Source: Cordia subcordata | Lineage: Eukaryota; Streptophyta; Magnoliopsida; Boraginales; Cordiaceae | DNA length: 64,000 nt | NCBI GenBank assembly: GCA_028554755.1 | Contig: JAPTOF010000001.1 | Coordinates: 7,608,501-7,672,500 of the forward strand | Direction: 5' to 3' | Translations under genes and position numbers: made by a program | The notes under the pieces: generated by a model | The model's database searches: none | Told to the model about the DNA's origin: nothing | The model's input: only the letters and a program-made list of their open reading frames with translations | Shown here: in pieces, positions 22,873 to 32,603 of the stretch | Position numbering within the stretch: position 1 is the first letter of the stretch | How the letters are laid out: each line of letters starts with the position of its first letter

Positions 22873-23647
22873 TACAATAAAATAATATGAATTCTCAAAT
22901 ACTTTGTCACGCTTATAAAAATTATGATCCTCGTTATAAATAACCAAAATAAATTAGAATATTTCAAACTACAGAGCAGGAGAGCGGGAATAAGCCCCTC
23001 GTGCCCGATAAAAGCCTTTTAAATTTTCAAATATCAAAACCCCAACGGCTAATCGGACAAACATCACCCACAGGCCACATACGACATACCCCACCACCAA
23101 AGGCAACTCTACCCACGACCCCAAATCCATAACCCCACCCAAAACACACAGAATTTTCTGCTTATACGCTTTCTTTGCCCATAAATTTCTACCTAATCCT
23201 TATTTAGGGAGGAAAAAAGAAAAATCTTTTTATCGCTTTACAATAAAGAATAGAATAGAAAGAAACAATTTTCTCTTGGATTTTTTCTTGACACTTTCTA
23301 TTTTAAGCTGTGATTTTGCTGGGCTTGTATAGGAATTTTTTTTCTAGTATTGGGGATGTATGTCTCTACTTTGTTGCATTAATTTTTAGTTTAAATTTTT
23401 ATTCCTTTTCAAGTTCATTCTGCATTCTGAAGACTAAAGCTCTAGCCTTCTCTTTGTGAGTGTGTAGTTGTTTTTCGGCAGAGACTCTGTTTTTTTTCTT
23501 CATTTACTTTGGTCAAAGTGCTATATCTATCTCTTTTTTTTTCAAACCCCCTTTACTTGAGTTCTTTTAGATCCTGTTCTTGAATATTAGGTTTGATAGT
23601 TTGCAATCTTAAGCTGTTATCTTTGGGAAAACTAGAGCGAAACTGAG
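22873..23647 (+). promoter_or_regulatory. Presumed promoter and 5' UTR of the IQD6-like gene
   Basis: This region lies between the solo LTR and the start codon. The part from about 23160 is pyrimidine-rich (many CTTT and TTTCTT words), typical of a plant 5' leader. No clear TATA box was identified. The solo LTR ends less than 800 bases upstream of the start codon. Confidence 0.5.
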
Positions 23648-26284
23648 ATGGGTACTTCAGGAAAATGGGTTAAAGCTCTGATAGGACTCAAAAAGCCCGA
23701 AAAAGATGACAAAGTAAGCTCAATCTTCATTTAGTATCAAATTTTTATTTTTATTTTTTTAATCAAATCTAGGAATTGAAAAACCAAAAAAGAGCAGCCT
23801 GGGGTCAAATTGCAATCATTTTACCATTGTGCTAAGCTCCCCTTGAAATTTAAGCAGAACCACTCAAAATCTAATCTTTCTAGGTTTTTTTTTTTTTTTT
23901 TTGGCTGAAATGCATGTGATGAAGATTCAGTTTTTAACTCATGTTTTCATCAAATGAGTATACCCTGTTTATGTTTAAATTTTTGTAGGAGAAGGGAGGG
24001 GAAAAGAGCAAGAAATGGAAGCTATGGAGAGGTTCATCAGGTGACTTTGGTGGGTCCTCATGGAAAGGCTTGAAAAGAGGCCACAGAAATGCCGCTGAAT
24101 CAGAAGGATCCGATGACTCTTCATCGGCGAATAGTGATGCTCTCACAGCTGCCATGGCTACTGTGGCTATTGCGCCACCCAAAGATTTCAGGGTTGTGAA
24201 GCAAGAATGGGCTGCCATCAGAATCCAAACTGCATTTCGTGGATTCTTGGTAATTTTTGGTCCCTTCTCATATATTTTTTGTGCAGCTTACAGAAACACT
24301 ACTTTCTATAACATTAAGCACTTAACCGTGTAGCTGGCTTTCCTCCATTTCTCTCATTTAATGGGATAAGCGTTGTTTTTATGTGGTTACTTTTCATTTC
24401 TGTTTTTACATTCCTAGTACAGTATACCAGAAAATAGGAGGAAAAATAAAATAGTAAATGGTGTGAGAATTTAGTTTCTCTTGTTTGGTGATAATGTTGA
24501 AACACGAAAAGATATCTAGAATGGAAATTTTTGGTAATTTTCCATGTGGTAAAAGGAGAATGAGTGAGTAAAATCGTTTGGGTTTCCTTTTATAGTACCT
24601 AATCTGTTCGTGGAATAGAACTTCAGACCTTGCTTGTAATGATCCTATTTGCTTGATTAAATTGGCATGTTCCAACCTTGCGATTTCTCTTTGTTGATTT
24701 GATGAGATGGCGTGATGGACCTTGGTAGGATTTGAAATTGTGTGGATCAAGTGCTGCTCTGTGCATTCTATACTTTCTGATTCATTGTTATGCTTCACTT
24801 ATCATTTTTCCCATTCTAAGGATTTTGAGACGCATAAGAAACGAATCAACGGATTGTTTAAAGTTGAGTTAATCAGGCTCATCGTTACTGGTCAATCATT
24901 GACAAGATTTCTTCCTTTTTTTGTTATGTAATTCCTGTAATACTTGTAATCACACTGCTTCCTGTTTTTGCCTCTTCACGAGTTTCCTTTCTTGAACATG
25001 TTTGCTTCTCAATTCTGCTACTCCTGGTAGTTCTTCATTTGCTAATCAGGTCTTGGTTTTTCAGAAGAAATAATTATTCAAATATTTTTATACTTTTCAG
25101 GCACGAAGAGCTTTAAGGGCCTTGAAGGGATTGGTGAGGCTTCAAGCTTTAGTTCGTGGCAGGCAAGTGAGAAAGCAAGCTGCCGTGACTCTTAAATGCA
25201 TGCAAGCTTTAGTTCGGGTACAAGCTCGAGTTAGAGCTCGCCGTGTTCGCATGTCCATGGAGGGGCAGGCTGTGCAAAAGATGTTATATGAGTGTCGCAG
25301 TGAGGCAGATCACCTGAAACAAGCTGAAGTAAGCTTTTTATTTGGTTTTCTAATGCTTTTCCTTCTCTTGTTTCCCGCAATCCATTGAGCAATTTCCTAA
25401 TATTTTTGCCAACTGCAGGAAGGGTGGCTTACTAGTAGAGGAACACTGGAAGAGCTCAAAGCAAAAATACAAATGAAACAAGAGGGAGCGTTCAAGAGAG
25501 AAAGGGCTCTTGCTTATGCTATTGCTCGAAAGGTACTATTAAGGTTGCATATTCTCCAATTATATTTTTCCCTTTGGTTCTAGTGGTGACCTGATCAGTT
25601 ATCTTTCAACAGTGGAGATCAAGCCTTAATTCTAAGTCCCAGACAAGTATGTTATTTCCATCCCTCAAAAATAATACACTTGATCAGAATAGCTGGAGAT
25701 GGAATTGGTTAGAACAGTGGATGGCAGCAAGGCCATGGGAAAGTAGATTGATGGAACAATCCCAGATGAATACTACTGAATTAACTGCACAGTATAAGGT
25801 TTGTGCGGGTTATGTTAAAGGCAACCGGTCCAGATCAGGTGAACCATGCTTGGTGAAAGTTAGAAAGAACAATGTTACTACACGGATTTCAGCAAAACCT
25901 CCCTTGGTTAGTCAAGCAACTCACTTGCCTTCAAGCCCCAGGTCCTTGGTTAGTCAAGCAACTTGCTTACCTTCAAGCCCCAGGTCTGGCTTCAGATACA
26001 ATGAAAGCTCAGCTTCATCTTCAATATGCACATCCACAACTCCGATTTCTGGAAGCACTTTGTTGGCCTCAGATGGAACCGAAGACAGCGACAGCAGTAG
26101 GCCACGAAAATACATGAACCTGACTGAATCAATTAAGGCCAAGCAGAAAAATCAGAGAATTCAAAGACGGTCTATGGATGAGTTCCAATTTCTTAAGAAG
26201 TCATCCACATTTTGTAATGGAGATTCAAAAAGCAATGCTGCTTCTGATCATCTCATGATGTCTAGACATCTTTGCTTGCCTTGA
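23648..26284 (+). CDS. IQD6: IQ67-domain (IQD) calmodulin-binding protein, IQD6-like
   Basis: IQD proteins are plant scaffolds that bind calmodulin and usually associate with microtubules. Five exons are 23648-23713, 23989-24249, 25101-25328, 25419-25532 and 25613-26284, all GT-AG and phase 0, encoding 446 residues. It starts [19 protein letters not shown]. The IQ67 domain spans about residues 94-160 with IQ motifs around [22 protein letters not shown] and [12 protein letters not shown]. The exon 2/3 junction falls after its 16th residue, the intron position known to be conserved in the family. A DUF4005 motif ([13 protein letters not shown], near 390-402) lies at the C-terminus. Residues 321-348 are a recent 14-residue tandem duplication. 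The IQD6 name rests on similarity and on the MAX1 neighbour; IQD5-type is the alternative. Confidence 0.93.
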
Positions 26285-26946
26285 TGAAGTCAAGGGCTGC
26301 CAAGAGTTGCTTATATGAGAAAAGTGAACATCACAAGTAAACATGCTAGTTTACAACAGCTTGTTATATTTACTATAAACTGATATTTCGAAATAGAAAA
26401 ATTGTCTCAGGGGTCCAATTGTTTCCATGTTTTCCCATATCAGTCCTAATAGTTACAAGAGTCTCACTAGCAGAAAGTCCCCAAGTTTTACTCCTGTGAA
26501 AAGTGGAAGGGTCGCTTGATGCATGAACATTTTTGTTCACGGTCAAATCTGCAATTACATATTTTTACTCTCAACAACAGACATAATTTTACTCCTGTGG
26601 ATGTTATGATTTGAATGGGATCGATTTTGGATGGTTGCGGTCCAAGAATGCAGCATTGATTTTGGATGCTCTGTAAACATAAGTTGAGGCATAATTTCAG
26701 TTGATATGGTAAATATCAAGTCTGAATTCTCATACTTGTTCTAGAACAAGATTACATATATATATATATATTCACTCTGAGATCAGCTCAGGAGGCAAAC
26801 CTACAAATATTTATACATTCTTTCTGAAACTCACACGGCTAGTACAATGGAGTGATCTATATTCTATAATAAAAGGCCTTTGTCAAGGTGAGAGTCAACA
26901 CTTTCTTTGGCCGACACAGAATCATGCCTGGGATGTAAACACACAC
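26285..26946. other. Convergent 3' flanks of IQD6-like and MAX1
   Basis: Only 662 bases separate the two stop codons, so the 3' UTRs and polyadenylation signals of both genes must lie here. A short TA microsatellite occurs at about 26756-26770. No further gene is seen. Confidence 0.7.
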
Positions 26947-29747
26947 TCATTGCTTGGACTGTTGAACACGCCTGATGGGACGAACCTTCACACCATGCTT
27001 ATAATTGAGGACAATGCCATACTCAAATTCCAAAGGTTTTTCCATGCGCGGAGAATGCCGAAATGTGTACTTCCTATATAGATGAATAAGCGAGAGTTTT
27101 ATTTCTTGTATGGAGAATTTCTGTCCTATACATGCTCTAGGTCCAATGCCAAAGGGAATATTTGCATAAGGATGCCTTCGTTTCTCTTCTTCGCAGTTTG
27201 GATGGAACCTTTCTGGTTTGAACTTGTTTGGTTCAGGGAAGTTCTTGGGGTCCTTTGCTAGAACTCCCAGAGCCAACCAGACCCATGTTCCCTGCTCATT
27301 GATAAAGAGATCTATCAGAATACAGAAAGTGTTCAGTTTGTTCTGAACTAGAGGTAATACAGATATATGCCTTAACTAGAAAAATGAGCTGGGATTGTAG
27401 CAATTTGTAGTGACATACAGCTTTTATCTGGTTTCTTAAAGAGTAAATCAACTGAAAGACAGAACGAAGAGATCAGAAAAGCATAGAGGAAACAAGGAAA
27501 CAGAGCACCTTTGGCAGGATGTAACCACCAATCTCCACTGGAGCTGATGTTTCTCTTGCAACTAGTGGTGAAACAGTGTAAAACCTCATTGCCTCTTTCA
27601 CCACCTGCACTTGAATGAAATCAGAATATGTTATTCAGATAAAAAAGAATCATGTTTTCTTAGTTAAGTAGACTTCAAAATCTTGAAGATAACTATGATA
27701 AGTGCAGAACTTAAACATACCATTGATCATTTGGGTACTACATTACAAGTTAGGTAGTTCTAAGCGCCTTTTTCCATATGATCCAGTAGAAATTTGAAGT
27801 TAGCAATTTCAGTGGCCTTTAAAGATTTAGATGACCTATTTGGTTCCAGTAGTTCTAGAAAAAATTAAATAAGATGTATAACAAACTTGCCTGATCTAGA
27901 TATGGAAATTTATACAGAAGATCATCGGCTGTAGGTATCTGATCATGAGGGCCAAAACCATCTATCTCTTCAAGTAACTTTTTTTCAACTTCTGGATGTT
28001 CAGCAACTAGATAGATAATAGAAGACAATGTAAATGAGGTCGTTGCGGATCCAGCTAGCAAGTGCTCATAAGTTACTGCACTTATGTAGTCTGAGGTGAA
28101 GATTTGTTTTACTCTCTCTGATTCCCTTGCTCTGAGTATAAGTGATAAGAAGTCCTTTGAGCTGTGTTCTTTCTGTTTCATTCTCTTTGCAACAATTGCA
28201 TCCAGTCGAGTACTCAAATTCATGTTAGTTCGTTCAACTTTCCAGTCCATGGTGCCAGGTATTCTCTTAAGAATCTGGCGAAATGGCTCCTGGAGAATGG
28301 GAACAAGTAACCCCAGTATAATAGAAAAGGAGCCTGACAAGTCCATCTTAAGCTGAGTTGTGGAATATATATGTTCATTGAGGAATTCTCGAACTTCCTT
28401 ATCATTGTGCTGACTGCTTGTATTGTTGACTGAATCACTGCTCGACTGTGGCTTGGAAAGGCCGAAATCCGCCCCAAAAGCAGCTTGTCCAATTACATCC
28501 GTTGCCAATTTCAAAGAGAGGTCAGAGAAAGTGATATCTTCTTCAGGTTCAAGATTCTGAGCTGCAGACTCGATGAACGATTGCATGGTAGGAACTAACT
28601 TGGAAAGGTGAGATGGCTGATAGACTGACAGTATGGTATTTCGCATTGCTGACCATCTTGCATCCCTGCCAGAATTGTGGATCAGGATTAGTCTTGCAGA
28701 AATTTTAAGATCTAATTGATTGTTGTCAAAATCACAGATCCGGCAATCTTATGTATTAAGATATTTATTCTTGAACTTGCATTGTGATATTTAGCATCAG
28801 ATATTACCTAGTAAAGAAAAGGCCTTTTTGATGAAGAGGAGATGCTGAGATGGGAGATGGGATGCTCCTATTTGGAATATCTTTGAACTTCTTTATCCCA
28901 ACTTCTCTACAAAGCTCGGCATCTGCTACAATTACTAGTGGTTGTCTACCCATGTGGAACCTATTGCATAAAACAACATGAAAGAGTCAAGTCACCGAAA
29001 AACACATGTTCAAACTTATGAATACACAAAGTGGAAGTGGCACAAATTTTGTCTTTATGCTGAAGACTTTACATCAGCAGCCTCTTGAATGATGAGCAGA
29101 ATCTGCAGCAGAATCGACAACATGGGGAAGGTTTGTTGTCTAATCATCATAGGATTCACTTTCTTTTCGCATAACATTTCTGTTTGTTAGCTGTTCCATT
29201 AAGCTATAAACACCACATTCAAATGTATCATGATTAAAAGTTTTTGAAAAAAGGATCGGTTACGCGTGGAGTCAAGCCAGCAAAAGCCAAACAACTTCAA
29301 GTGCTGATTGTTCTTTTCATTACTAAGCACATGGCTAGATGCTTACATTTACTAACAAACTGATTGGATTGCCAAAGACAGAAGTCAAAAGAAGCATAGA
29401 ACAGTCACCTAGTATAAGCTAGTTTCTTAAGAAATTATCATTGTAGTGACAAGATATGACTGTGATCATAAGCTGTGAGAGAGACAGACTAACCTGAAAA
29501 CAGGACCATATTTCTTGGCAAGCACAGAGAAGACATCAGGGCCATACTTAGCAAGCAATGGTAGGTGTCCCACAAAAGGTATTGCTGGAGGGCCTGGCAC
29601 CTTTCTAACATTCCAGTAAGGTCCATAGATATATGCTAAAACTCCAGCCAAAAAGGCCAAGATGGTGCATATGGTTGACACTAGAGGTGACCTCACTAAA
29701 GGCAACACTGCCTCAGTGAAATCTTGAACCATTGATAACAAGTCCAT
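26947..29747 (-). CDS. MAX1: MAX1 / CYP711A cytochrome P450, strigolactone biosynthesis
   Basis: MAX1 oxidises carlactone to carlactonoic acid, at the ER. Five exons in transcript order are 29747-29494, 28960-28808, 28665-27891, 27604-27509 and 27291-26947, encoding 540 residues (Arabidopsis MAX1 has 522). The first ATG is at 29747; an upstream in-frame TTG is not used. Features are an N-terminal membrane anchor (about 21-44), the proline hinge [10 protein letters not shown] (51-60), the oxygen-binding helix AGSATT (340-345), ExxR in KEAMRF (E398, R401) and the haem loop [11 protein letters not shown] (472-482) with Cys480. Long stretches such as [12 protein letters not shown] and [16 protein letters not shown] match the MAX1 lineage. 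Intron 3 (27890-27605) begins GCAAGT, a GC-AG intron; the others are GT-AG. No disabling change is seen. Confidence 0.95.
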
Positions 29748-30128
29748 TGAAGACAAAGAGAGAAACTAAAAAGTATAGAGTTGGTTGATTGATTGGCCTA
29801 AAGCTTTAGAGCAAATGGTATTTATAATGAAATTATATTCATCTGTTTGCTCTTTTTTTTCTTTATTTATTTATTTTTTGTTTTTTTTATCTGAATGTTG
29901 GTTCTTGTCTTTGATAAATGATGATAAGGGTTGAAGTTGAATGGTAGGTCCTGTCAGTTTAATGTTATTTTATCATCATTGGTAACTTTTTTTTTTTTCT
30001 TTAATTTTTGGTGGTGATGGATTATCACTTTTCTACATTACATTTGAGCATTCTCCTGCATTTGTCAACTCTGAAGCCTGATGGAGGCGTTAGTGTAAGA
30101 TATTAGACATGCCAAAAGCATATTTACA
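29748..30128 (-). promoter_or_regulatory. MAX1 promoter-proximal region
   Basis: AT-rich upstream DNA with T-runs at 29850-29890 and 29988-30000, ending at a MITE at 30129. Nothing else is distinctive by eye. Confidence 0.5.
29819..29826 (-). promoter_or_regulatory. Likely TATA box of MAX1
   Basis: On the minus strand TATAAATA stands about 72 bases upstream of the MAX1 ATG (29747), leaving room for a short leader. Confidence 0.6.
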
Positions 30129-30258
30129 GCATGTTTGGTTGTGCTTGTTTGAGTGCTTATTTAAGTCCTTATAAGCAGTCAAAATATAAAAGTAACTAAT
30201 ACCATCTTCCTATAAAATGTACTTATAAGCATTCAAAATAAGCATTACCAAACACCCT
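30129..30258. mobile_element. Short MITE with TGTTTGGT ends
   Basis: The left end GCATGTTTGGTTGTGCTT pairs with the right end AAGCATTACCAAACACCC. Inner copies of the CTTATAAG word also pair. It has no coding capacity. Confidence 0.7.
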
Positions 30259-30395
30259 TTTAGTCTGATGCCATGTGAACTTCTGCAGATTCTTTACGCT
30301 TAACAGCCACACCTCAAAAACAAAGAAAAGGAGGGGGGAGGGGGGGGGGGGCCGGTATTCACAATGAAGTCTACACCAAGATCTGTGCTGAACTC

Positions 30396-30631
30396 AGGTT
30401 CATTTGGATGGCTTTTTCTAAAAGTATTTTCTTTATCTTATAACTTTTGAAAAAAAAAATTATTTTTTTTGGACAATTTAAAATTTTTGGCTTCTGAAAA
30501 AGTTGAATTTTTAAACTTTTTTTAGAGGTGCAATTTTTTTTTGAATTCAAACCAAATACAAAATAGAAAATGCTTTTTTAAAGGGGAAAAAAAAATGCTT
30601 TTTTCATGTAAAAATCCAATCTAAACAAGCC
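30396..30631. mobile_element. MITE, TTTGGATTG family, copy 2
   Basis: The ends AGGTTCATTTGGATGGC and CCAATCTAAACAAGCC are inverted repeats around AT-rich DNA containing the family words AAAGTATTTTC and AAAATTTTTGGCTTC. CTC is repeated outside both ends. Confidence 0.75.
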
Positions 30632-30824
30632 CTCTTATTTATAAGTATATATTAAGGGATTAAATAGTAATTCAAGTTAAATATTTCGAGTCAAAAATTT
30701 TGAGATGTAAAACAATTATGTTTTTAGGCTATGATATTAATTTCATCTTTTGAGTTTGGAAGTCATTAATTTGATGTCCCAAGTGCACTTGCCAGAAGAA
30801 ATAGCAAGTGATGTATTGCAAGAT

Positions 30825-31930
30825 CTCGGCTAGAGTGTGACAACTCAATTGAAATTCAACATGCAAATATTATCAATGGCGGATGTATTTATAGGTCAGT
30901 ATGACTGTATGAGCATCTCCTACTATTTTAGAGAACAGAATCGTTAAGAAGTGAATCGAGTTGACAAATTAATTTAAACTCTGCCGAAAAAATTATCTCT
31001 ATCTAATTACTAAAAACTCGGCTGGAGTGTGACAACTCAATTGAAATCCAACATGCAAATATTATCATTGGCGGATGTATTTATAGGTCAATATGATTGT
31101 ATGAGCATCTCCTTCTACCGTAGAGAGCAAAATCACTAAGAAGTGAATCAAGTTGACAAATGTGACAACTCAATTGAAATCTACTGTGCATATGTTATCT
31201 TTAGTGGATGAATTATAGGCCAGTATGACTGTATAAGCATCTCCTACTACTCTAGAGAAGAGAATCATTAAGGGTTTATTTGGATTGATTTTTTTGTTTT
31301 AAGGAAAAAAGTGTTTTATTTTTGCAATAACTAATTGGTTTGGTTTTACAAAAAAAAAAAGCTAAAATTTTGAAAAAAGCTCAAATACAAATTTTTTCAG
31401 AAGTCAAAATTTTTAGCTTCTTAAAAAAGCATTTCTTTCAAAAGCTATTAGAAAAAGTGATTCTAAGGAAACCCAATCCAAATAAGCCTTAAGAAGTAAA
31501 TCGAGTTGACAAATTAGTTTAAACTCTATTAAAAAGATTATCTCTATCTAATTACTAGAAACTCGGCTGGAGTGTGGCAACTCAATTGAAATCCAATGTG
31601 CAAATATTGTCATTGGCGGATATAAAATATGATTGTATGAGCGTCTTCTACTACCTTAGATAGCAAAATCATTAAGAAGCGAATCGAGCTAACAAATTAA
31701 TTTAAACTTTGTTGAAAAGATTCTCTATCTAATTATTAAAAACTCAGCTGCAGTGTGACAACTCAATTGAAATCCAACGTGCAAATATTGTTATTGGTGG
31801 ACATATTTATAGGTGTGTATGATAGTATGAGCGTCTGCTACTACCCAGAGAGCAGAATCATTAAGAAGTAAATCAAGTTGACAAATCAATTTAAACTTTG
31901 CTAAAAAGATTATCTCTATCTAATTACTAA
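30825..31930. repeat. Five-unit tandem array, period about 180-192 bp
   Basis: Units start CTCGGCTGGAGTGTGACAAC at about 30825, 31017, 31562 and 31742. A shortened unit begins at about 31161. Each continues TCAATTGAAATCCAACGTGC, then GTATGA...GAGCATCTCCTACTAC and ATTATCTCTATCTAATTACT. The middle unit is interrupted by a MITE at 31272-31489. The units are diverged but clearly homologous. No open frame is conserved among them. Confidence 0.9.
31272..31489. mobile_element. MITE, TTTGGATTG family, copy 3, inside the tandem array
   Basis: GGGTTTATTTGGATTG and CAATCCAAATAAGCCT are inverted ends with TAA on both outer sides. Undisturbed neighbouring units read CATTAAGAAGTAAATC at the same place, which shows the empty site directly. 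Confidence 0.9.
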
Positions 31931-32154
31931 GCTTCAAATACAAAATCTTTGATTCACTATGATGTTTATTTCCATTAACTTATTTAAGAAACATTTTCTT
32001 GTGGAACTTTTAAAAGAAGTACTTTTTTAGAAGCTCAATTTTCTACATCTACATAGCAGCTCAATTTTTTTTCTTTTTAGTTTTGGCCTTTTCTCGAAGA
32101 AAATCCACATATTTATTGGAAAAAATTCAAGAAATACACTTTTATGCATATATA

Positions 32155-32593
32155 GGGTAAATTGCTAGGGCCCCATGTAGTCCATTGAAAGTGCCTCGAA
32201 TCTCCTGTGGTCTAATGTCTCTCACAATCCCCTCATGATCCGTTAAAAGTGCATCGAACTCCCCATTATTAAATGACCTGTTATCTTTAACTATAATCGC
32301 ATTGTAGGTGCCCAAACTGCATGTCCTAGGAATTCTTTATGTCCAAATTAATTTTACTTGGTTCAAAACTACCATTCATTTTCCAACAAAAATTCTCATG
32401 ATATGCAACTTTGAACCAACAAAAATTAATTTGGACGAAAAAATTCAAACGACGTACAATTTGAGCGCATCCAAAGTTATTATAGTTAAAGATAAGAAAT
32501 TTTTAATGGACTATATAGATATTATAAAAAACTTTTTAAACTACGTTCAATACACTTTTAAAGTATCACACAAAAACCTCTAATAATTTACCG
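32155..32593. mobile_element. MITE with GGGTAAATT ends, Mutator-type flanks
   Basis: The left end GGGTAAATTGCTAGG and the reverse complement of the right end, CGGTAAATTATTAGAGG, start inverted repeats of roughly 50 bases. The 10-mers TGCATATATA (32145-32154) and TGCATACATA (32594-32603) flank it with one difference, so a 9-10 bp duplication. An open frame at 32308-32583 inside it has no recognisable homology and is probably chance. Confidence 0.75.
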
Positions 32594-32603
32594 TGCATAC
32601 ATA

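Noticed and set aside
11371..29747. LOG8 and MAX1 as part of a hormone biosynthesis gene cluster
   Set aside because: They act in different pathways (cytokinin and strigolactone), are separated by unrelated genes and transposons, and no further enzymes of either pathway lie in the window.
29748..29756. In-frame upstream start (TTG) for MAX1, adding three residues
   Set aside because: TTG is not a usual plant start. The first ATG, at 29747, gives a normal CYP711A N-terminus.
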